Of a stretch of DNA of 6,119 bases, positions 1-5,869 are shown piece by piece. Numbering within the stretch: the first letter of the stretch is position 1; each line of letters begins with the position of its first letter. The notes under the pieces are model-generated. The model was not told the origin of the DNA and searched no databases. It saw only the letters and a program-made list of their open reading frames with translations. The translations under genes were made by a program, and so were the position numbers. Source of the DNA: Syntrophaceae bacterium CG2_30_49_12 (GTDB lineage Bacteria > Desulfobacterota > Syntrophia > Syntrophales > CG2-30-49-12); contig MNZP01000100.1 in assembly GCA_001873675.1 (NCBI GenBank), positions 1 through 6,119 of the forward strand. The letters run 5' to 3'.

Positions 1-1
1 G

Positions 2-97
2 AAACCAGAAGGAATAGATATTGACCATGTTCAAAGTGTTTTGGACCTTACTACTCTCGAAGCTGAATCTCTGCCTCTTAAAGTTTCAACTGCATGA
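2..97 (+). CDS. C-terminal end of an unidentified protein (partial)
   Basis: The frame starting at base 2 is open from the window edge to a TGA at 95-97 and encodes 31 residues ending LPLKVSTA. It is the only + strand frame open from the edge, since the other two meet stops within the first 25 bases. The peptide is acidic and leucine-rich (IDHVQSVLDLTTLEAE), which looks like a real C-terminus, but it is too short for me to assign to a family. It runs in the same direction as the rpmH cluster, about 490 bases upstream. It is not recognisable as the end of dnaA, the gene most often associated with rpmH. It could also be chance open frame. Confidence 0.4.
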   Translation, partial: KPEGIDIDHVQSVLDLTTLEAESLPLKVSTA

Positions 98-148
98 TTG
101 AACAATATTTCTGGTAATTATTGATATTCATCTACACCTAACGAATAA

Positions 149-218
149 AGAATTCGTGTGGCGCGCCAGGGAGGATGAATTTGCAAGCTGCGGTTTCGCT
201 TTGCCGCCACACAATTCT
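149..218. repeat. Bulged 14-bp inverted repeat, possible structured or recombination site
   Basis: Bases 149-163 pair with 205-218. AGAATT pairs with AATTCT and GTGTGGCG with CGCCACAC, with a single unpaired C at 155 between the two blocks. The 41-base loop holds a smaller GCGG/CCGC stem. Flanking it are ACCTAAC (136-142) and GTTGAAC (221-227), which match the RYYYAAC and GTTRRRY core consensus of integron attC sites. These outer boxes are complementary only at AAC/GTT, and the spacing on the two sides of the stem is unequal, so an attC assignment is weak. No poly-T tract follows, so it is not a standard terminator. Confidence 0.5.
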
Positions 219-342
219 GGGTTGAACTAAGCCGTGCTATATATGGAGATTGAATGCTGGTCGGTTCAGCAGAACACTCGCATTTTCATCCGGGTTTTTC
301 GGAAATTGGAAGGTCTTTGACGTAGATTTTGATAGACTTCGC

Positions 343-484
343 AATAACGGGGACGGTTCTCTTTATTTTCCCTTCATCCTCGTTGTTGCCCTATCCATCT
401 TATTTTATCAAAAATATTACAGATCGTCTCCATGTCTTTCACAAAATCATCCCGCCCCAACTAAAGAGAACCGTCCCCGTTATT
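343..484. mobile_element. MITE/REP-like element bounded by perfect 23-bp inverted repeats
   Basis: Bases 343-365 are the exact reverse complement of 462-484, 23 bp with no mismatch, enclosing 96 bases. The arms contain the core GGGGACGGTTCTC. From general knowledge, ends with a GGGGACRG-type core are common around REP-associated (Y1/IS200-like) transposase genes and their gene-less derivatives in deltaproteobacteria and other anaerobes; that parallel is from memory and was not searched. The interior is too short for a transposase. On the minus strand it has a 28-codon frame between stops (460 down to 374, beginning LGRDDFVKDM) that could be a decayed coding scrap. No clear target-site duplication is visible outside the arms. 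Confidence 0.6.
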
Positions 485-520
485 CCCTGATTAGTCAAGC
501 CAAAGTCAATCGGCAGCAAT

Positions 521-559
521 TTGACCTTGACAAATAACTCTGATTATGGTCTTTAGAAT
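521..559 (+). promoter_or_regulatory. Possible sigma70-type promoter for the rpmH operon
   Basis: A perfect -35 hexamer TTGACA lies at 527-532, overlapped by a second near-match TTGACC at 521-526. Candidate -10 boxes are TAGAAT at 554-559, 21 bases after TTGACA (longer than ideal), and TATGGT at 545-550, 18 bases after TTGACC. Either would start transcription shortly before rpmH at 587. The position is right for the operon promoter and the region is AT-rich, but no pairing has both a good -10 and ideal spacing. Confidence 0.35.
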
Positions 560-586
560 AATTTCTCTATGGGGGGGTTCATCCTT

Positions 587-724
587 ATGAAAAAGAATTT
601 AACAAATAAAAGCAATAGAAAGAGGAAAAGAACACACGGTTTTCTGGTCAGGATGTCTACCAAGGGAGGCAGGTTGGTCTTGAACAGAAGACGGGCAAAA
701 GGAAGAAAGAGACTGACTGTCTAA
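587..724 (+). CDS. rpmH: 50S ribosomal protein L34
   Basis: The frame encodes 45 very basic residues, the normal size for L34, a small protein buried in 23S rRNA of the large ribosomal subunit. From residue 11 on it is near-canonical: RKRKRTHGFLVRMSTKGG, then RLVLNRRRAKGRKRLTV to the stop. The first ten residues (MKKNLTNKSN) differ from the usual MKRTYQPSN, lacking the normally conserved YQPS. The start at 587 follows a purine run (GGGGGGG, 571-577) at a suitable distance. An in-frame ATG at 569 would add MGGFIL and place that G run inside the gene, so it is less likely. This is the first gene of the cluster; rnpA follows 68 bases later. Confidence 0.95.
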   Translation: MKKNLTNKSNRKRKRTHGFLVRMSTKGGRLVLNRRRAKGRKRLTV

Positions 725-792
725 TTATTATGAAAAAACGAACCGGAACTAGCTGAAAATGTTGAAAAAGGACCTCTCAACGGACTATCGCC

Positions 793-1152
793 ATGTGCAA
801 TATGGAAAAACAAACCCTTGGCAAACATGAGAGGATCCGAAAAAGAAAACAATATGTGATCATATATCAAAAGGGAAAAAGGAGTTATTCGGAAAATTTC
901 ACGGCAGTTGTATGCCGGAATCAATTAGGAACTAAAAGATTGGGAATAGCTGTCCCTAAAAAGGTTGGATGTGCTGTAAAAAGAAACAGGGCTAAACGTC
1001 TCATCAGGGAGTTTTTTAGATTAAATAAATTAAAATTTTCAGCTTCTTATGACTTTGTAATCGTTGTAAAAAAAGATATCTCGTCGCTAACCTATCAGGA
1101 TGTGTGCCGGGAGTTGGAAAACCTTTTATTTAAGAGCGCAGATGCAAGATAG
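793..1152 (+). CDS. rnpA: Ribonuclease P protein component
   Basis: This 119-residue basic protein has the expected length and pattern of RnpA, the protein subunit that helps the RNase P RNA remove 5' leaders from precursor tRNAs. The diagnostic RNR signature KRNRAKRLIRE is at residues 63-73. It is preceded by the KRLGIAVPKKVG strand/loop (48-59) and an N-terminal KHERIRKRKQY segment that fits the substrate-binding side of the fold. The start is uncertain: ATG at 793 has only a weak ACGGA at 780-784, and a second in-frame ATG at 802 would give MEKQTLGKHERI, closer to typical N-termini. A stop lies in frame at 763, so no longer form with ATG is possible. It follows rpmH, as in most bacteria, and its end overlaps yidD by 11 bases. 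Confidence 0.95.
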   Translation: MCNMEKQTLGKHERIRKRKQYVIIYQKGKRSYSENFTAVVCRNQLGTKRLGIAVPKKVGCAVKRNRAKRLIREFFRLNKLKFSASYDFVIVVKKDISSLTYQDVCRELENLLFKSADAR

Positions 1153-1375
1153 CATATTCATAAGAATCCTGGGGGAAATACTCGTCATCCTTGTCCGATT
1201 TTACCGGATATGTATTTCTCCCTTCTTTAGCCCCTGTTGTCGTTTCTACCCTTCCTGTTCCGAGTATGCGATGGAAGCTATTAAACGACATGGCCCATTT
1301 AAGGGGTTGTTGCTCAGTCTGGGGCGTCTGCTCCGCTGTCATCCTCTGCATCCTGGTGGTTACGATCCGGTCTAA
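1142..1375 (+). CDS. yidD: Membrane protein insertion efficiency factor YidD
   Basis: From ATG 1142 the frame gives 77 residues, normal for YidD, a small inner-membrane-associated protein that aids YidC-dependent insertion. The N-terminus (FIRILGEILVILVRFYRICISPF) forms the expected amphipathic/hydrophobic helix. The family core follows: CRFYPSCSEYAMEAIKRHG, then LLRCHPLHPGGYDPV at the very end. Conserved cysteines are present in PCCRFYPSC and RCHP. The frame could extend to an ATG at 1100, but those 14 extra residues lie inside rnpA and are atypical for the family. The chosen start overlaps the rnpA end by 11 bases and has only a weak upstream AAGAG (1132-1136), which suggests translational coupling. 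yidC begins 17 bases after the stop. Confidence 0.93.
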   Translation: MQDSIFIRILGEILVILVRFYRICISPFFSPCCRFYPSCSEYAMEAIKRHGPFKGLLLSLGRLLRCHPLHPGGYDPV

Positions 1376-1392
1376 AAACATGGAGGTATTTA

Positions 1393-3006
1393 ATGGACAA
1401 GAGAGGTATTCTTGCCGTCATTCTCTCGTTGGTGGTGCTTTTTATTTACCAGACATTTTTTGTTAAAAACCCCCCTGTTCCAAAACGATCGGAAGATGTT
1501 CAAGAAGAAAAGGCGGTTGAGAATTTAAAAAGCAACAAGGTCGCCCTTGAGCAGGAAAGGAAGGTTCAGCAGACTAAAACCCTTTCTTCCCTTGCGGGTA
1601 CTTTGAAGGGAAAAGATATCCCTGTGGACACACCTCTATATACGGCTACTTTTACCACCAGCGGAGGAGCCCTTAAGTCTTTTAAATTGAAAGGCTATCG
1701 TAAGACCATCGACAAGAATTCTGAGTTCATTGAACTGGTAGAGGTAATGGATGGCATGCCCCACCCCCTGACCATCTCCTCCCCGGATTCAAGCATTGAC
1801 ATACCTGCCGATACAATATATGAGGCAAATTTAGATTCAATAAAGATGACAAAAGCAATGGATTCCCATTCCCTGATTTTTTCCCGGTCATACCCCAACG
1901 AGATAAAGGTGGAAAAGATATTTACCTTTTATCCGGCCAGGTACACCGTTGATCTTGAGGCAAGAGTTTACAACCTATCAATAGATCCTTTAGACCAGAA
2001 CGCCTACCTGAGCTGGCATCAATTTGTCGATCCGCAAATAAAGACAGACCGTGACAGCCACAATGGCCCTATCTCTTTTGTGGTAAAAAGTATTGAACGC
2101 CAGAATGTTGAGAAACTTGATACGGCTAAACTACTTGGCCCCGGTGTATCCTGGAGCGGGTTTGAAAGCAAGTACTTCCTCGCGGCCATGATTTCCCAGA
2201 ACCCCTCCACCACCAGTCTTTCCCTGTCCAGGGATGCCCGGAATATGGTTTCCGTAAGTCTGAAAGGCCCTAAAAATCTCATCCCTCCCGGCCAGTTTGG
2301 TTCATTCCGCTACTCGTTATACATGGGGCCCAAGGACTATAGTATTCTCAAGGCAGAGGGGGCAGACCTTGAAAACGCCATTGATTTCGGTTCCTGGTTA
2401 AAGTGGCTGGCCATGCCCCTGCTTGTTACCCTCAAATTTTTATATCGGTATGTTCACAATTACGGTATTGCCATTATCATCCTGACCATCCTGATCAAGA
2501 TCCTCTTCTGGCCCCTGGGAAATAAAAGTTACAAGTCCATGAAGGAAATGCAGAAACTCCAGCCGAAGATTAACGAGCTACGGGAAAAATACAAGAACGA
2601 TAAGACAAAGCTCAGCCAGGAAACAATGGCAATGTACAAGACCCACAAGGTAAATCCCCTGGGTGGTTGTCTTCCCATGATAATTCAAATTCCTGTTTTT
2701 TTTGGTCTCTACAAAGCCCTCCTCTATGCGATTGAACTTCGCCATTCCCCGCTCGCCTGGTGGATAAAGGATATGTCGGCGAAGGACCCTTACTACATTA
2801 CACCTATTATTATGGGGGCAACAATGTTCCTTCAGCAAAAAATGACCCCCCAGATGGGTGACCCGATGCAGGCAAAAATCATGTTATGGATGCCCGTAAT
2901 TTTCACCTTTCTCTTTTTAAACTTCCCCTCAGGGCTGGTTATCTACTGGTTGTTTAACAATATCATCAGCATTGGTCAGCAGCATTATATCAATAAGCGG
3001 TTATAG
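1393..3006 (+). CDS. yidC: Membrane protein insertase YidC (Gram-negative type)
   Basis: This 537-residue protein is the inner-membrane insertase that works alone or with SecYEG to insert and fold membrane proteins. Residues 5-24 form the first membrane helix. A charged linker (about 30-75) and the large periplasmic beta domain (about 76-330) follow. The conserved insertase domain starts with an amphipathic helix (335-353) and then membrane segments at about 357-375, 421-444, 467-483 and 496-530. Family motifs include MQKLQPKINELREKY, the cytoplasmic coiled-coil loop, VNPLGGCLPMIIQIPVF (420-436), DPYYITPIIMG and FPSGLVIYW. The groove arginine of E. coli (R366) aligns with K369 in LIKILFWPL, so the positive charge is kept. 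A strong GGAGG (1382-1386) sits six bases before the ATG. The basic C-terminus (HYINKRL) is short. Confidence 0.98.
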   Translation: MDKRGILAVILSLVVLFIYQTFFVKNPPVPKRSEDVQEEKAVENLKSNKVALEQERKVQQTKTLSSLAGTLKGKDIPVDTPLYTATFTTSGGALKSFKLKGYRKTIDKNSEFIELVEVMDGMPHPLTISSPDSSIDIPADTIYEANLDSIKMTKAMDSHSLIFSRSYPNEIKVEKIFTFYPARYTVDLEARVYNLSIDPLDQNAYLSWHQFVDPQIKTDRDSHNGPISFVVKSIERQNVEKLDTAKLLGPGVSWSGFESKYFLAAMISQNPSTTSLSLSRDARNMVSVSLKGPKNLIPPGQFGSFRYSLYMGPKDYSILKAEGADLENAIDFGSWLKWLAMPLLVTLKFLYRYVHNYGIAIIILTILIKILFWPLGNKSYKSMKEMQKLQPKINELREKYKNDKTKLSQETMAMYKTHKVNPLGGCLPMIIQIPVFFGLYKALLYAIELRHSPLAWWIKDMSAKDPYYITPIIMGATMFLQQKMTPQMGDPMQAKIMLWMPVIFTFLFLNFPSGLVIYWLFNNIISIGQQHYINKRL

Positions 3007-3027
3007 TGAGACGAGGTTAAAAAAACT

Positions 3028-3762
3028 ATGGAAACTTTAGAAATCGAAGGAAAAACCATTGATGAAGCCATTGAAAAAGCATGTGATGAATTTAACGTGT
3101 CAAGGGAAAAACTCAACATCGAGATTATTTCCGAAGGCGCCTCCGGTTTTCTTGGCTTAGGCGGGAAGAAAGCAAAGATCAGGGCAAGTATAATGTCCCT
3201 TGATGTAACACTTAATGCACCCCTCGAACAACGACAGAAAATGATTCAGGAAGAGACCCCTGATGATTCAGGTTCCGGAAAATTTATGGAAACTGAGGAC
3301 TCAGGCGAATCAGTCGGCATGAAAGCCAAAATATTCTTAGAGGGCATCCTTTCAAGGATGAACCTTTCCTGTTCCGTAACCTTTGAAGAGACTCCAGAGG
3401 TGATTGTCCTCAACATTAAAGGTGACGGAAGCGGGCTGATCATTGGAAAAAGGGGACAAAATCTGGATGCCATCCAGTATATCGTGAACAGGACGGTAAG
3501 AAAGTCCGCAAATGTCCCCAAAATGATCGTTGTTGATACAGAAGAGTACCGAAAGAGGAGGGAAGATTCTCTCGTTGCCCTGGCTGAAAAAATCGGCGAT
3601 AAAGTTAAAAAAACAAAAAAAGCGGCGGCGTTAAGTTACCTGAACGCCCATGACCGCCGTATCATTCATCTGGCCCTGCAAAACGAGAAGTTACTGACAA
3701 CCAAAAGCCAGGGCGAAGGTGAGTACAGAAAAATAATTATCATGCCGGCCAAAAAGGATTAG
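3028..3762 (+). CDS. jag: Jag (SpoIIIJ-associated / KhpB-like) RNA-binding protein
   Basis: This 244-residue protein shows the three-part Jag architecture. A Jag-N domain (1-55) contains GASGFLGLGGKKAKIRA (37-53). An acidic, low-complexity linker (about 68-97, rich in E, D, S and G) leads to a type II KH domain (about 98-170) with the GKRG RNA-binding loop at 140-143 in LIIGKRGQNLDAIQYI. An R3H domain (about 175-242) has the R-x3-H signature at R210-H214 in DRRIIHLAL. Characterised homologues (KhpB/EloR) bind RNA and influence cell elongation and division in Gram-positive bacteria; the role in Gram-negative bacteria is poorly known. It starts 21 bases after yidC, with a modest GAGG (3013-3016). 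The position directly after yidC is the classic one for jag. Confidence 0.95.
   Translation: METLEIEGKTIDEAIEKACDEFNVSREKLNIEIISEGASGFLGLGGKKAKIRASIMSLDVTLNAPLEQRQKMIQEETPDDSGSGKFMETEDSGESVGMKAKIFLEGILSRMNLSCSVTFEETPEVIVLNIKGDGSGLIIGKRGQNLDAIQYIVNRTVRKSANVPKMIVVDTEEYRKRREDSLVALAEKIGDKVKKTKKAAALSYLNAHDRRIIHLALQNEKLLTTKSQGEGEYRKIIIMPAKKD
3754..3758 (+). promoter_or_regulatory. Ribosome binding site fixing the mnmE GTG start
   Basis: AAGGA at 3754-3758 lies inside the last codons of jag, five bases before GTG 3764. The next in-frame candidate, ATG 3782, has no comparable purine tract upstream. This supports the GTG start and coupled translation with jag, whose stop codon ends at 3762. Confidence 0.6.
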
Positions 3763-3763
3763 G

Positions 3764-5143
3764 GTGATACTCAAAGACACTATGGTGGCCATTGCCACCC
3801 CTATGGGGGTCGGAGGGATCGGCATCATACGGGTCAGCGGTCCGCTCTCAGAAGAGATTGCCCGTCTGCTTTTTAAATCACGGAAGCAGGTGGACAACTT
3901 GATGACACACCACCTGTATCACGGAGATATTATCTCGCCTGAAACGGGCGCTATCCTTGATGAGGTTATGATCACCCTCATGAGGAAACCACATTCCTAT
4001 ACCGGAGAGGATACCCTGGAGATAAGCTGCCACGGCGGACCTTTAATCTTACAGGCCGTACTGAGTGAAGTCATCAAAGCAGGGGCCCGCCCGGCAGAAC
4101 CAGGAGAATTTACCCGACGGGCCTTTTTAAACAACCGTTTAGATCTTTCACAGGCGGAAGCGGTTGCTGACCTGATCATGGCCAAAACGGAGAGGGGTCT
4201 CGAAGCAGCCGTATCACATCTTAAGGGGGAGTTAGCAAAAAAAATCGAGTTCTTACGGACATCAATCATTGATGTCCTTGCCATTCTTGAGACCTCCATT
4301 GATTTTTCCGAAGAAGATGCGGATATTGAGCGAAACTCTGAAATTGCCGGGACGATTCAAGCTGTGGTAGATGAACTGCACGCAATTCTGATGACGTATG
4401 AGCGGGGGAAGATCTACAGGCACGGGCTTGACGCTGTGATCACGGGAAAACCAAATGTAGGAAAATCAAGTCTTTTCAATAGGCTTCTCGGAGAGAAACG
4501 AGCCATCGTAACCCCCATCCCGGGAACAACGAGGGATTTTATCGAGGAATTCATCGTCATCAGAGGGATACCGGTAAGACTTGCCGATACGGCGGGGATC
4601 AGATATCCAGAGAATATCATTGAACAGGAGGGGATCGCCCTGGTCCGGGAAAAGCTCTCCCTGGCGGATGTGGTAATCATCGTCCTTGACGGCTCTGACA
4701 CCTTGACAGAAGAAGATATAGAGATTATTGAAAAAAACAGAACGAGGAAAACGGCGCTGGTCATCAACAAGATGGATCTTCCCCGGGTAATTAACATCGA
4801 GAAGGTTCGCCAACTCGCCCCTGATCTGCACCCTTTATGGATCTCGGCAAAATGTGGCGATGGCATTCCTGCCCTGAAAGAGGTCATTTACACCCTCGCT
4901 ATGAAACAGGAGGATAACCGTCAGGCAACGGTAATGATTACCAATATCCGTCATAAGACGGCTATCGAAAAAGCAGTCGTTCTGTTGTCACAGGCCAGGA
5001 ATAGCATTACAGGCGGTCTCTCGCCGGAACTTCCCGCCTTAGACGTCCGGGAAGCGCTCGATAGTCTGGGCGAAATTGTCGGGAAAACGGTTAATGAGGA
5101 CATCCTGGACAGGATCTTTTCTACCTTCTGTATCGGTAAATAA
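3764..5143 (+). CDS. mnmE: tRNA uridine-5-carboxymethylaminomethyl(34) synthesis GTPase MnmE
   Basis: The product has 459 residues, close to the family norm. MnmE acts with MnmG in the cytoplasm to modify the wobble uridine of certain tRNAs at C5, using a tetrahydrofolate-derived carbon and GTP hydrolysis. The N-terminal folate-binding domain (about 4-120) includes DTMVAIATPMGVGGIGIIRVSG and CHGG (89-92). In the G domain, G1 is GKPNVGKSS (228-236), G2 TTRD (255-258), G3 DTAG (275-278), G4 NKMD (335-338) and G5 SAK (361-363). The protein ends in the conserved FCIGK with C456. The GTG start is favoured by its AAGGA site and because it puts KDTMVAIATP at the usual distance from the N-terminus. 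One base separates it from the jag stop. MnmG is not encoded in this window. Confidence 0.97.
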   Translation: MILKDTMVAIATPMGVGGIGIIRVSGPLSEEIARLLFKSRKQVDNLMTHHLYHGDIISPETGAILDEVMITLMRKPHSYTGEDTLEISCHGGPLILQAVLSEVIKAGARPAEPGEFTRRAFLNNRLDLSQAEAVADLIMAKTERGLEAAVSHLKGELAKKIEFLRTSIIDVLAILETSIDFSEEDADIERNSEIAGTIQAVVDELHAILMTYERGKIYRHGLDAVITGKPNVGKSSLFNRLLGEKRAIVTPIPGTTRDFIEEFIVIRGIPVRLADTAGIRYPENIIEQEGIALVREKLSLADVVIIVLDGSDTLTEEDIEIIEKNRTRKTALVINKMDLPRVINIEKVRQLAPDLHPLWISAKCGDGIPALKEVIYTLAMKQEDNRQATVMITNIRHKTAIEKAVVLLSQARNSITGGLSPELPALDVREALDSLGEIVGKTVNEDILDRIFSTFCIGK

Positions 5144-5175
5144 CACCCGGCTAAGATAGAACGGAGGATGGAAAG

Positions 5176-5502
5176 ATGACTCAATACGTCCATCAAAAAC
5201 TGGGAACAGAAGTTCACTTCATCGCGGGGTATTATACTATTTCGGAGGAGGAACGGAGGAGTTACGGAGGAAAAGAATTCCTCTACGTGGTGGGTATGGC
5301 GATTGTGGACAATGCCTGCTGTGGAAGAGGCGGATGCCGGTTCATCCATGTTCCGGGTTACATTCTTTCCTGGAAAGGGGATAAAAGTCCAGATGGTCTT
5401 CCTGTCAGTGAAGTCGATCCCATTTGCAACGAAAATGACCAGAAAGAAATCAGGAACCTTTTAGAGGAAGACTTTCCCCACGCACAGGTCATTTTTCTAT
5501 AA
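5176..5502 (+). CDS. Uncharacterised 108-aa protein with a CCGxGGC cysteine motif
   Basis: I cannot assign a function. The ATG has a strong GGAGG (5163-5167) eight bases upstream and the start lies 32 bases after mnmE, so it is probably the last gene of the operon. The protein is soluble, with no signal peptide or membrane helix. Its middle reads KEFLYVVGMAIVDNACCGRGGC (33-54), giving C48, C49 and C54, followed by RFIHVPGYILSWK (55-67), then PVSEVDPICNENDQKEIRNLL (76-96) with C84. The alternating strands and clustered cysteines suggest a compact beta-rich fold that might bind a metal or use redox cysteines; this is inference. It recalls, from memory only, small conserved hypothetical proteins of anaerobic deltaproteobacteria with a YVxGxAxxxxxCCG pattern. 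Codon use and GC content look like those of the neighbouring genes. Confidence 0.85.
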   Translation: MTQYVHQKLGTEVHFIAGYYTISEEERRSYGGKEFLYVVGMAIVDNACCGRGGCRFIHVPGYILSWKGDKSPDGLPVSEVDPICNENDQKEIRNLLEEDFPHAQVIFL

Positions 5503-5508
5503 CCTTTT

Positions 5509-5577
5509 AGATGATGGCTTTCATCCTTATATGGCGGGTAAGGTCGGGAAGTTTTTTTCTAATACCGGCCATCATCT
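5509..5577. repeat. Nested, competing inverted repeats after the operon
   Basis: AGATGATGGC (5509-5518) is the exact reverse complement of GCCATCATCT (5568-5577). Inside it, ATGGCGGGTA (5531-5540) pairs with TACCGGCCAT (5563-5572) with one mismatch, so the two stems share bases and exclude each other. A short CCTTA/TAAGG stem (5525-5529 with 5539-5543) is followed eight bases later by seven Ts (5552-5558). This is the only terminator-like arrangement after the operon and a poor one, because the T run does not directly follow the stem. Confidence 0.5.
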
Positions 5578-5726
5578 TGCGCATCAGCATTGGATTTGGG
5601 GTGTTGTTTATCCGGAGCAAGTTTGCGCAGGGGTCTCCGCATCACGGTTTTAACCCATTTCGCTACTTTGTCAGGAGAGCTTCACACCCCATCATCAGCG
5701 CAATGGCGGCATGTCTCCTTAGGGAA

Positions 5727-5744
5727 CTGACAGGAATATGTCAG
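5727..5744. repeat. Short perfect hairpin CTGACA/TGTCAG
   Basis: A 6-bp perfect stem encloses a 6-base loop (GGAATA). It has no T tract. It could be a small operator-like site or a chance palindrome. Confidence 0.35.
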
Positions 5745-5782
5745 GTACTATCCAGGGAAAACCCTTGTAGTACAATCACTTA

Positions 5783-5799
5783 TGCGACATCGGGTCGCA
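5783..5799. repeat. Short perfect hairpin TGCGAC/GTCGCA
   Basis: A GC-rich 6-bp stem encloses a 5-base loop. It lies 13 bases before the start of the larger inverted repeat at 5813-5869. No T tract follows, so termination is unlikely. Confidence 0.35.
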
Positions 5800-5812
5800 A
5801 CCAACGAACAAC

Positions 5813-5869
5813 TCAGCGGCGGGCCAACAACTTTGAGCTAAGGCCGCCACGTTTCTTCCCGTCCGCTGA
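5813..5869. repeat. Bulged 11-bp inverted repeat with an alternative internal stem
   Basis: TCAGCGGCGGG (5813-5823) pairs with CCCGTCCGCTGA (5858-5869) with one bulged base, T5862. A competing stem can form between GGCGGGCC (5818-5825) and GGCCGCC (5842-5848). It lies about 30 bases past the stop codon of the minus-strand PIN gene, so it could act as a hairpin at the 3' end of that transcript. No T tract follows in that direction, so it is not a classic terminator. Confidence 0.45.

Larger units (their letters stand above)
98..586. other. Gene-poor, repeat-bearing region upstream of rpmH
   Basis: This 489-base stretch separates the partial left-edge gene from rpmH. I see no convincing gene. 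A 95-codon frame at 250-537 reads straight through both arms of an inverted repeat, has no good ribosome binding site and resembles no family I know. The stretch contains a bulged stem (149-218), a 23-bp perfect inverted repeat (343-484) and a possible promoter just before rpmH. No close match to a DnaA box (TTATNCACA) was seen by eye, so nothing supports an origin here although rpmH often lies next to dnaA/oriC. Confidence 0.6.

Noticed and set aside
250..537. 95-codon + strand frame with a hydrophobic stretch
   Set aside because: It reads through both arms of the 23-bp inverted repeat, lacks a ribosome binding site, and its sequence resembles no family I know; the repeat explains the region better.
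98..586. Replication origin upstream of rpmH
   Set aside because: rpmH often neighbours dnaA/oriC, but I see no cluster of DnaA boxes and no dnaA here; the nearest look-alike, CTATCCATC at 391-399, differs at several positions.
730..756. Eight-codon frame (MKKRTGTS) between rpmH and rnpA, a possible leader peptide
   Set aside because: It has no clear ribosome binding site, no attenuator-like hairpin follows, and such short frames are expected by chance in AT-rich spacers.
1191..1466. 91-codon + strand frame across yidD and the start of yidC
   Set aside because: It is an out-of-frame overlap of two confidently identified genes with no family features.
4414..4887. Long minus-strand frames (157 and 121 codons) opposite mnmE
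   Set aside because: They lie wholly antisense to the mnmE G domain and its motifs; their openness follows from the codon bias of mnmE.
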